Positions 7,401 through 13,896 of a stretch of DNA of 23,876 nucleotides are shown in pieces. A program made the translations under genes and the position numbers. The DNA is from JBNJEM01 sp051745935. Its GTDB lineage: Bacteria > Planctomycetota > Planctomycetia > Pirellulales > Pirellulaceae. The first letter of the stretch is position 1. Every line of letters begins with the position of its first letter. The stretch is from assembly GCA_051745935.1 (NCBI GenBank), contig JBNJEM010000041.1:1-23876 (forward strand), written 5' to 3'. The notes under the pieces were generated by a model. It did no database searches. It saw only the letters and a list, made by a program, of their open reading frames with translations, and was not told the origin of the DNA.

Positions 7401-7910
7401 CACCGATTGCAGCGAGTATTTGACGAAGAAATCCTGCTTGGTCCGCAGCTCGGCAAGGTTCATGCCCGGCGGTGGCTCGAGCACGTAGTAGTAAATCTGC
7501 CCCAAGGCGGTCGCGTCGGGCGCCAGCGCCGGTGTTACATCCTCGGGAAGTTCGCCCGAGACCGTCGTCAATTGCTCGGCCACTCGTGAACGCGCCCAGT
7601 AGAAATCGATATCCTCGTCAAAGGTCACTTGCACGAAGCTAAAGCCGAACATGCTCTTGCCGCGGACACTCTTCGAACCGGGAACCGCCTGCAAGGCGAT
7701 GGACAGCGGATAGGTAATCTGGTCTTCAATATCCTTGGGCGACCGGCCCATCCATTCGGTGAGCACAATCACCTGGTTCTCGCCGACGTTGGGAATCGCA
7801 TCGATGGGAACCTGTTGCACGCTGTGCCAGCCGTACGCCATCACCGCCACGAAAGCGATAAACATGACAAGCCGCTCGCGCAGACAGAATTTGACAGTGG
7901 CCGTGATCAT
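4437..7910 (-). CDS. cusA: CusA/CzcA-family heavy-metal efflux RND pump
   Basis: A 1157-residue inner-membrane proton-driven pump. It opens with the typical helix, followed by VPIDAIPNVGENQVIVLTEW. The proton-relay helix has GTMVDMG with Asp at about 408, then IIVLEN. Repeated porter domains and a second membrane block (GVEINTAVWVGFIALFGIAVDDGVVMATYI) follow, so the chain appears complete. CusA is usually about 1040-1050 residues. The surplus lies at about 513-570, with two additional hydrophobic helices, and at about 620-655, before the conserved LDEG...YMP segment. Its ATG overlaps the cusB-type stop (ATGA), indicating translational coupling. The pump takes metal from the adaptor or periplasm and exports it through the CusC-type channel. 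CusA versus CzcA cannot be decided firmly; the adaptor's Met/Cys-rich domain favours copper or silver. Confidence 0.92.
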   Translation of the reverse strand: MITATVKFCLRERLVMFIAFVAVMAYGWHSVQQVPIDAIPNVGENQVIVLTEWMGRSPKDIEDQITYPLSIALQAVPGSKSVRGKSMFGFSFVQVTFDEDIDFYWARSRVAEQLTTVSGELPEDVTPALAPDATALGQIYYYVLEPPPGMNLAELRTKQDFFVKYSLQSVEGVAEVASIGGYVKQYQIDVDPDKLRYHDVPLSQAIDAVEAANIDVGAKTVEIGGMEFLVRGKGFIGAGKSEEDTRQQIEKTVVLTREGVPVRVRDVAQVQIGPAFRRGALDFNGSEAVGGVVVMRYGENPRAVIDRVKEKIESIEPELGGVKIRGIYDRTTLVNETIETLTDVLFEEVLITIVVVSLFLLHIRSSIVIAITLPMAVLMSFIAMNLFGVDANIMSLAGIAIAIGTMVDMGIIVLENIYGGLVDWEAAGSPDGEQGRLAAIQKSALEVIPAVITAVSTTVVSFLPVFFLTGRDYRLFAPLAWTKTFAIVASLIVAVAAIPVLCRLLLRSSRSSKLRGVAVGLAFAGLSAALCYFVWGERVMAYLPFELPAVTAVLAAVGFVLGWWMGRETIRPMEESPVSRFVRFLYAGRLRMALDHKLAMLSLPAIVLVIGVGAWSGLPAVLRPVEYVFRSLGAEPNDLPGYVSAKHLFTGLETDDWIALDEGSWFYMPQLYPAASFNQAMEVLQTQDAMIKEIPEVENVLGKIGRIESALDPAPAAMIETYVMLKPRDQWRAGLTGRDIWDEINTVAKLPGVPLASPLQPIEGRVVMLQSGIKASMAIRIYGEDLSGLAKVATTVSEHLKENRYVDALTVSPDIVLGKPYNEFEVDRDEAARYGMSTMMVNQVVAAGLGGVDVTTTYEGRERYPIQVRYRRDIRERIDELGDVAVVTGAKEVVPLRQLADIETTWGPGAINSEDARLVAHVSFSPSGAAGDLETVAAVMKSLRDERADGELAFPAGNFELQPVGSFQNQIEANRRLMWIVPLVLLTNLLLIYLGFRNLPIAMVVFSGIPVAFSGGMIALAVMGVEINTAVWVGFIALFGIAVDDGVVMATYIKQSLEKVKIGTVAELRDCVYAAGLKRIRPCVMTTITTLIALLPIMLSHGRGADVARAMAVPVFGGMLVEPFTTFIVPTVYCAYMELKLRLGFEDSLLAASQGDD

Positions 7911-9847
7911 TGGGGAACCTCCATCACTTCGACGGAACCTACCGGCGGCGCGGGACCATTGGAGTCGCCCGGATCGGGTGGCTCGTCATCCAACAGTTCA
8001 ATGGAACCGGCGGGCGGCGGATCCGGCGGCGAAATGACTTCTTGCGGCTTGTTTTCCATCCGTGGCCGGCGGCCTCCTCTCGCCGCTTCCAGCACGGCAA
8101 GATGCTTGTCGGGATTGTCCAGCAGCGGCTCGCGGCAACCTTCGCAGCAGATGAACACGGCGTGGTCCCCCACGTCGACTTTCTTCGGCGTGCCCATCGA
8201 ACCGAGCGGCGCTTCCGTGACCGGGCAGATGCGCTGCTCGCGGGCCAATCGGCCGTCTTCCTCCGAAAGCTCCGCCAGCGCGGCTTTGATTTCGGGCGTA
8301 TCGAAGTCATGGTCGTGCTCATGGTCATGGTCCGGAGACGACTTGCCGGCCGTCTTGATCGGATCGATCAGCGACGGATTGTTGCTAAGCTGCATCTCCG
8401 AGTCGATCAGGAAATTGCCGTTGGTCGCAACCTCTTCGCCGGCTTTCACACCGTCGAGCAGTACGATTTCATCGCCCATGCTCGGCCCCAGCCTCACCCG
8501 TCGCAGTTCAAAGCGGCCCGGCTCCGCCTCCACGTACACCACGCTGTTGTCGCCGGCCACCAGCACGGCGTTGCGGGGAACGACCAATTCCCGCCGGTCG
8601 GCGACTGGATCCGACGTGAATCCCAACCGCGACGCCGGCACGAGCTCGATACCGCAAATCTCGCAATGGCCGGGGCCGTCCTCGATCACGTGCGGATGCC
8701 GGGGACTGATCCATTTGCCGGCCAACCGCGGATCGTAAATGACGCTTTCCCGCCCACCCGCCGTCACGATGGGGGCCTGAATCGTGGCCGTCGCGTAGTC
8801 GCCCACCTTCAAACGGCCGTCCTCGTTTTCCATTACCACCCGCACGCCGATCGTACGCGTCCGCGGATTGACCGTGGGATCGACGAACGCCACGCGGCCG
8901 GTGAACACTTCGCCCGGCAGCGAATCCACTTTCGCCTCCACGCGCTGTCCATAACGGATGGCGGCGGCGTCCCGGGGGAAAAGTTCCAACATCAGCCACA
9001 CGGTCGAGAGATCGGCAAGCCGATAGATCGGTTGGCCGGTTTTCACGTATTCGCCTTCCGCCGCCAGGCGATCGATCACGGTGCCGTGAATAGGCGCGAC
9101 CAACTCGATCCGCGTCACCGGCTTGCCGGTGCTTTCGATCCGCTGGATTTGGTTGTCGGTCATGCCTAGATCGATCAGCTTTTGCCGGGAACTTTCCAGC
9201 AAACTTTTCGGATTGAGTATCCCCGAATAGAGCGAGGAACTTGTTTTCCCCGAACCACGCAGCGCGGACAACAATTCACTCTGCGCGGTGTACAACTTGG
9301 GAGAATACAGCAACGCAAGATTGTCGCCTTGGTTGACCACCATGCCGGTGTAGTCCGCATAGAGCTGGTCGATGCGTCCGTCCACGTAGGCGGACAGCGT
9401 TTTGAGTTTGCCTTCGTCGTAATTGATCTTGCCCACGGCGCGAATCCGCCGCTTTACCGCTTTCGCCCGCGCCGCCGCCGTTTGAATGTTGGCCACGCGA
9501 CGTGACGCGGAATCGATTTGAATGGACGCTCCATCGTCGTCGCCGTTGCCGGACGACGCCGGCACAAGCTCCATCCCGCACACCGGGCATCGTCCCGGCT
9601 CTTCCATCGGCGGCGTGCACATCATGGGGCAGATCCACGAAGTCTCTTCCTCCGGCGCCGGAGCCGTGGCTTGATCGCCACCGCCACCACCACCGCCGCC
9701 GCCAGCAGTAACCCAACCCAATCTCTGGGCCGCGCCCAACGCCACAATCAACCCCGCGCCGACGGCCAACAATAGCAGCGGTTTCAGAAAGTTCCGTAAC
9801 CACGAACCGATCGCGGTTCGCCAAGTCGAAACGGTGTGTTCAGTCAT
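7907..9847 (-). CDS. cusB: CusB-type RND periplasmic adaptor with extra metal-binding modules
   Basis: A 646-residue membrane-fusion protein linking pump and outer-membrane channel. Residues 17-40 form the N-terminal membrane anchor, then a run of nine Gly (49-57). A heavy-metal-binding domain follows at 71-97 (WICPMMC...GRCPVCGMELVP), then the barrel-sandwich and beta-barrel adaptor core (about 135-360). A second, degenerate copy of the metal domain (ISPRHPHVIEDGPGHCEICG) interrupts it at 378-404. The membrane-proximal part continues to about 490. An unusual tail holds the His/Asp stretch DHDHEHDHD (506-514), a YHS-like module CPVTEAPLG...FICCEGC (541-571) and a Pro-rich acidic end. Canonical CusB is about 400 residues. 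The stop overlaps the pump gene. The start at 9847 has only a weak ribosome site (GGTGA). Confidence 0.9.
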   Translation of the reverse strand: MTEHTVSTWRTAIGSWLRNFLKPLLLLAVGAGLIVALGAAQRLGWVTAGGGGGGGGGDQATAPAPEEETSWICPMMCTPPMEEPGRCPVCGMELVPASSGNGDDDGASIQIDSASRRVANIQTAAARAKAVKRRIRAVGKINYDEGKLKTLSAYVDGRIDQLYADYTGMVVNQGDNLALLYSPKLYTAQSELLSALRGSGKTSSSLYSGILNPKSLLESSRQKLIDLGMTDNQIQRIESTGKPVTRIELVAPIHGTVIDRLAAEGEYVKTGQPIYRLADLSTVWLMLELFPRDAAAIRYGQRVEAKVDSLPGEVFTGRVAFVDPTVNPRTRTIGVRVVMENEDGRLKVGDYATATIQAPIVTAGGRESVIYDPRLAGKWISPRHPHVIEDGPGHCEICGIELVPASRLGFTSDPVADRRELVVPRNAVLVAGDNSVVYVEAEPGRFELRRVRLGPSMGDEIVLLDGVKAGEEVATNGNFLIDSEMQLSNNPSLIDPIKTAGKSSPDHDHEHDHDFDTPEIKAALAELSEEDGRLAREQRICPVTEAPLGSMGTPKKVDVGDHAVFICCEGCREPLLDNPDKHLAVLEAARGGRRPRMENKPQEVISPPDPPPAGSIELLDDEPPDPGDSNGPAPPVGSVEVMEVPQ

Positions 9848-10172
9848 CGATTTGATTCACCCTTTTTCGTGCTGCGCGGCCGTCATACCGCGCGGGAATT
9901 ACATGGAGGAAAGCGCTATCCAAGAAAGCTCGCCGGCCAGGACGCAAGAAGCCACGCGTGCGCGCCGTTCTCGCCACAACGCCAGAGAGAAAATTGCCAC
10001 CACGCGAAATCGATCGGTGGCTAGCGCGTTTAACACCCTGTAACAAAACCTGGTTTCCGCTTCCAAGAATCCCTGGACAGCATCAAACCTGCACGGCTTT
10101 GTTATGGGGTCTAAGAAGGAGCATCCACTGCTCGCACGCCGGGCGGCGCGCAGCGCTCCTTAAGAGATGCAA
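9848..10172. other. Intergenic region between cusB and Cys-rich protein B
   Basis: I see no gene in this 325-bp stretch. It contains element P3 (10036-10079) about 190 bp upstream of the cusB-type start. The promoter for the cusBA genes is expected here, but I cannot point to certain -35/-10 boxes. Confidence 0.45.
10036..10079 (+). repeat. Dispersed element P, copy 3
   Basis: The plus strand reads CCCTGTAACAAAACCTGG, then TTTCCGCTTCCAAGAATC, ending CCTGGA. It matches P1 over the first 40 bases with a few changes. With P4, in opposite orientation, it brackets the gene for Cys-rich protein B. Confidence 0.65.
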
Positions 10173-10691
10173 TTACAGCGTGAACCGGCAGAGCAAGGCG
10201 CAACGCCGCGTTGCGGGCAGATGGCAGCCAACATCCACGTTGGCGACCAGAAGGCCACGATCTTCTTCGGCAACCGCTTCAAGCGTTACGCCGGACAACG
10301 CCAGCAGCACCTGAAAAAGACCTTCGCCGCGCTCCGAGTCGGACGCCGGGGTGACCGGCGGTTCCGGTGACTCCTCGCAATCAAGGCAATAACAGCTATC
10401 ACCGCAGGCACATGCGCGCGGCTCGCCATCACAGCAGCTTTTGGGAGCCGTAGCCTTGGACTGGCAACAACGTCCAGGCCCTTCACAACGGGAAGCGGCG
10501 GGCTTTGACGAGGCACGGCCGTCGCCATCATTGCCCGACATGCCGGTGCTTGACACGCCGTGACCACCGCCCATTTCCCCCGCCGCGGCGACTCCGCACC
10601 CACAGCCATCGACCCACACCAATTGCATCGGCAAGGCCGCGGCGGCGAGCCAGACCAGCAGCTTCGAGATTGCGAAACGGGTGAAAAACAT
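10173..10691 (-). CDS. Small Cys-rich secreted protein of the metal island (protein B)
   Basis: A 172-residue protein from the ATG at 10691. A TTG at 10706 could add five residues, and neither has a clear ribosome site. A hydrophobic segment at about residues 8-25 is a signal peptide or anchor and is followed by CGCG. A His/Met/Gly/Ser-rich linker comes next, then a Cys cluster of CCQSK, SCCDG and CACGDSCYCLDC. Pro-rich residues follow, and the C-terminus ends CALLCRFTL. The Cys content and the C-terminus resemble protein A at the far end of the island. It is upstream of cusBA on the same strand, separated by 325 bp, and P elements flank it on both sides. A role in binding or buffering copper-like metals outside the cytoplasm is inferred from composition and context. 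Confidence 0.7.
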   Translation of the reverse strand: MFFTRFAISKLLVWLAAAALPMQLVWVDGCGCGVAAAGEMGGGHGVSSTGMSGNDGDGRASSKPAASRCEGPGRCCQSKATAPKSCCDGEPRACACGDSCYCLDCEESPEPPVTPASDSERGEGLFQVLLALSGVTLEAVAEEDRGLLVANVDVGCHLPATRRCALLCRFTL

Positions 10692-10746
10692 AACCGTGCG
10701 GGCCAAGAAGAGGACCCCGTCACCGAACCACGCGAATACCCCGCAA

Positions 10747-10788
10747 TCCAGGGGGACCTGGAAACGAGACCTCGGTTTTGTGACGGGA
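10747..10788 (-). repeat. Dispersed element P, copy 4
   Basis: Read on the minus strand, this has CCCGTCACAAAACCGAGG followed by a TTTCC block and ending CCCCCTGGA, aligning with P3 at about 70 percent by eye with small indels. TCCAGG and CCTGGA form a short stem. It lies about 55 bp upstream of the Cys-rich protein B start, where an operator or promoter could sit. Confidence 0.5.
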
Positions 10789-10807
10789 TGAAAACAGTTT
10801 GAAAACC

Positions 10808-10830
10808 GGTTGGGCGGTTAGACGCCCACC
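10808..10830. other. GC-rich hairpin
   Basis: GGTTGGGCG and CGCCCACC pair with one bulged T around a 6-base loop. No T-run is present on either side. It could be a small terminator-like or regulatory hairpin upstream of the Cys-rich protein B gene. Confidence 0.3.
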
Positions 10831-11516
10831 ACTCAAAGTCAACTACGAATGATTATTATAAAAGATACATGCCGTCGGCGTAAGAGCAATACAGAATCCC
10901 ACAAAAAATCGGACATCGTCCGCTCGCGGGTGGGCTGGCCAAAGTGCCGGAAATTGGGCAAACTAGCGGGAGTAGGCTTACAGCATTTGTTGCGCGTCCT
11001 CGTTTCAAACACTGGACCTCTCCCCACCCACGCCGTGACGATCATGAGCGGTGCTCCAGGTGCCATGATAGGCCCACGGATGGCAGGACGGACCCACGGA
11101 TGAAGAAACGGAAGATGCCGCGCGGCTTTTTTCACGCGTGAGCCCCGTCCGCCGTGTTCCCTTTGGTCCTTTCAGTCCCTGAGATCCTTGATTCGACGCG
11201 GGCAAGGACGCAAGGCGCAACAAAACGGGCTACAAGGCCTAAAGTTTTTCGCCATCCCAGCTCGCGGGTCTGGGCAGTGCATCAGCAACGCGAACAGACG
11301 ATCCATCAACAACGGGACACGTGCACGCAGAAGGAGATTCCCACTGGTCACCGTCGCGGATCTCGCGGGCATGGCGGGCGATGGGGTATTGTACGGGCGA
11401 CGCGCGAAGTGCGGGCGGGTCTCAACACGTTGGGACCATGACCGGATAAGCGTCGAACCGATCCCACGGCGAATGCGCCATCCGATCCCGGTTCCCCAGG
11501 ATAAGGGAGCTGCCCG

Positions 11517-12485
11517 ATGGTTGCGTGCGCACGTTGTGAATTGTTTGGGCGAATTCAAACTCGCAAGGCGGCGTTTCACTGTTCGACTCGCTGCGTCCGC
11601 CGCGTTTTTCTTTGTGGGCGGGATCCACTGACCGGCCAGGATTGCTCATATCGAGGCGACTGGATCATGCCGCGCGAAGAGCAGCTGGCGGGATTGTTCG
11701 CGATCGACATCGAGTTTCGCAGTGAGTTGAGCAGCCACTTGCACGTGGTGGTGCGGCCGTGTCCCCATATGGCGCGACGGTTGTCGGCGGTGGTTGACGA
11801 TCACGAAGTTGGCCAAGTGCATGTCGGACGACATGCCGGAACCGGATGAACAGCGGGTCCAGGAGCTGGCCAAGGACAAGAAACGGATCCAGAAGCCGCG
11901 GAAGCGGCTCTGTAGCATTTCATAATTCATGGGTGTTCCGTCCGAGAACATTGCCCGCCGCGCGAATCGTGACAATGATTGCCGCGGCCGTTTCGGGGAG
12001 ACTCGATTCCGCTGCCGTGAGTGTGCCGATCCCAGCGCGATTTTGCCGTGCGGGATCCATGTCGATGTGAATCCGATCAAGGCGGGGGAAGCGGACAGCC
12101 CGGAGACGGCGACGTACACGTCCGTTTTTCAGCGGATCCAGGCGCGGGGGGCAGCGGAAGAACGCGCGGGATCGAGCGGACGGGTGGATGGCCGAACTGA
12201 CGTTGGAGCCGGAGAACAAGGAGACCCAGGCGTTGGCCTTTACGTCCCGCACGCACACGGCGGGCGTCCGACATGGGGATTCTGCCCATGTCGTTGGACC
12301 CATACGTGCGGCTACTCAATTGGACGCCCCGCATGTTGCAATCCGGCGAGCGATCAACGATCCCCAAGGATTTGGCCTCGATCCTCGATCACATGGCGAT
12401 CGAGGAAGAGGCGTGGTTGGATACGGTAAACCAGTACGACGAGTCGTTTTGTCATGCCGTGGGATCGTGTTCATCCATGAGCAAA
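11517..12485 (+). pseudogene. Decayed REP-associated Y1 (IS200-like) transposase
   Basis: The pieces follow the order of planctomycete-type RAYT/Y1 transposases but lie in different frames. Frame 1 of the gene (11517 to about 11775) has AAFHCSTRCVRRVFLCG, then LAGLFAIDI and the HUH motif as SSHLHVVVR. A second frame (about 11780-12180) has RKRLCSIS, an in-frame TAA near 11922, and FMGVPSENIARRANRD followed by GRFGETRFRCR. A third frame holds WMAELTLEPENK (about 12183-12270). The last returns to the first frame with GILPMSLDPYVRLLNWTPRM to about 12480. At least three frameshifts and one stop are needed. The motif that normally carries the nucleophilic Tyr (YVDLNPIRA) reads HVDVNPIKA, so the active site is lost too. 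These enzymes normally mobilise short REP palindromes. The boundaries are approximate. Confidence 0.82.
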
Positions 12486-12651
12486 GTGGCGGAGCGGACG
12501 TCCCACGCCGATCCGCCTCTTCCTCGGCCCGCGCATCCGCCAGAAGAAACTGGCGGCCGCACTCCTTGCACGTGGTCTGCTGTTGCAGCTGTTCTTCTGC
12601 GGCCTTGTATCTCTTGCCACATCCCGGACACGCCACTCCGACCGTTGCCAT
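12486..12651 (-). pseudogene. Truncated 5' end of a zinc-ribbon protein gene
   Basis: The minus-strand ATG at 12651 has AGGGG about 6 bp upstream. It encodes MATVGVACPGCGKRYKAAEE then a second CKEC, a CPGC...CKEC zinc ribbon of the type that starts many planctomycete regulatory or membrane proteins. A low-complexity acidic/Arg stretch follows, and likeness is lost where the RAYT pseudogene end begins (about 12485). The start and signals survive but the main body of the protein is missing. The frame stays open to 12316, but those residues are antisense to the transposase remnant. Confidence 0.6.
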
Positions 12652-12785
12652 GTCGTTCCCCTTTCTTTGTTCTCTTTCTGATACACCTTCCCTGATACCG
12701 CCCGCTTACCCCTTTCTTATTCCCTGTTCACAGGTGGCCAAGACTTTGGTTGGCCTTTCTCCCGAGGACGATACGTTCGCACCGT

Positions 12786-13742
12786 TCAGAATCTATCCAA
12801 GTCGGTTGGGCCTGCCTCCGAGTCGGGGCAGGCAAAATCGTGCAGCCTTAGCCAGTCTGCCAAGTGGTCCCACCAAGTGTTGAGCACGCGCCGGGTTGCG
12901 CCTTCCGCAGCCCGAAACTGGTGCGCCCCCTGACCGTATATGTGCAACTCGCATGCGGGCACGCCCGCTTCCCGCAAGCCAGCCGCAAACATCAGGCTGT
13001 TCTCCACCGGAACGCTTTGGTCCTCCCACGGATGTACGATGAAGGTGGGCGGCGTCTCGGCCGTCACCTGCTCGTCGGTCGAACAAAACTCGACCAGTTC
13101 CGGATCGGGATCTTCGCCAAGCAGGTTGCGGACCGAGCCGGCGTGCGCGTGCGGGGGTCGCATCGTAATCACCGGGACACTGAGAACCAGCACATCGGGT
13201 CTGGAGCTGACCCGCTCGATGGGATCTTCGGCGTCGGGATCACCTGCGTCGAAGTGGACCGCGCTCATCGAAGCCGCGTGACCGCCCGCCGACAACCCCA
13301 AAATGCCGATCCGCTCCGGATCAAGTCCCCACTCGGCCGCCTTGGCGCGAACGGTCCGGATCGCACGGGTTGTGTCCTGCAACGGCGCCGGGTGCCGGTA
13401 GGGGGCGACGCGGTAGTCCAGCACGAATCCGGCCACGCCAATCGAGTTCAACCACTCGGCGAATGGCCAGCCGTGCAACTCGTCCAGGTGAGAATATCCA
13501 CCGCCCGCGCAAAGGATCACAGCAGCGCCCGTGGCCTTGTCGGGCTCCGCCAAAAACGGAGTCAATGTGGGAATATCGGCATCTTCCTCGCCCAACGCCC
13601 CCGGCGCCTCTTCAGGCCACAAACGGATAGGCTCGCGCAACTCTTCAGGCTCGCGCGACACGTCCTCGGCTGCCCCGGGGGACGCAAGGCAGAATACCCC
13701 TGCGGCAACCAGACAAGACAAAAGCAAAGACTGGTGAAACAT
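12786..13742 (-). CDS. Secreted alpha/beta-hydrolase, acetylxylan-esterase-like
   Basis: A 318-residue protein. AAGGAG lies 6 bp before the ATG at 13742. Residues 1-25 form a signal peptide ending near GAAED. The fold signature is that of BD-FAE/acetyl-esterase enzymes: an oxyanion-hole loop CAGGGYSHLDELHG (about 78-91), nucleophile GLSAGGH with Ser151, the acid in HPWEDQSVP (Asp241) and the base in GQGAHQF (His274). It probably removes acetyl or similar ester groups from polysaccharides outside the cytoplasm. It lies 154 bp downstream of the large secreted protein gene on the same strand, supporting a joint role in carbohydrate breakdown. The substrate is not known. Confidence 0.82.
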   Translation of the reverse strand: MFHQSLLLSCLVAAGVFCLASPGAAEDVSREPEELREPIRLWPEEAPGALGEEDADIPTLTPFLAEPDKATGAAVILCAGGGYSHLDELHGWPFAEWLNSIGVAGFVLDYRVAPYRHPAPLQDTTRAIRTVRAKAAEWGLDPERIGILGLSAGGHAASMSAVHFDAGDPDAEDPIERVSSRPDVLVLSVPVITMRPPHAHAGSVRNLLGEDPDPELVEFCSTDEQVTAETPPTFIVHPWEDQSVPVENSLMFAAGLREAGVPACELHIYGQGAHQFRAAEGATRRVLNTWWDHLADWLRLHDFACPDSEAGPTDLDRF

Positions 13743-13874
13743 ATCATTCTCCTTTCTCGCGCATCGTTCTCTTCACCCTACTTCGCGGGACCGCCACGAG
13801 TCGATCAATGGAATCGAGGATCCTGCAGTATTGCACCTAGAAACGGAAGAGCCCCAAATCTCAATACCCTTCCG

Positions 13875-13893
13875 GCGAACGCGCGCTGTTCGC
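13875..13893 (-). terminator. Hairpin after the large secreted protein gene
   Basis: GCGAAC and GTTCGC form a 6-bp stem with a GC-rich loop a few bases beyond the stop codon (13897-13899) on the minus strand. There is no T-run, so it may only attenuate or stabilise between the two secreted-enzyme genes. Confidence 0.3.
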
Positions 13894-13896
13894 GGG

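Larger units (their letters stand above)
10692..11516. other. Long stretch without recognisable gene
   Basis: Apart from P4 and a possible hairpin at 10808-10830, nothing is recognisable in about 825 bp. Several frames are open over 80-150 codons but show no signal, domain or family likeness, as expected of GC-rich shadow frames. CCCACGGATG occurs twice near 11070-11101. The stretch lies between the metal island and the RAYT pseudogene and may be decayed sequence. Confidence 0.45.

Noticed and set aside
7910..9169. 419-codon plus-strand frame opposite cusB
   Set aside because: It is antisense to a well-supported adaptor gene, rich in Arg/His as expected for antisense codons, and has no domain likeness.
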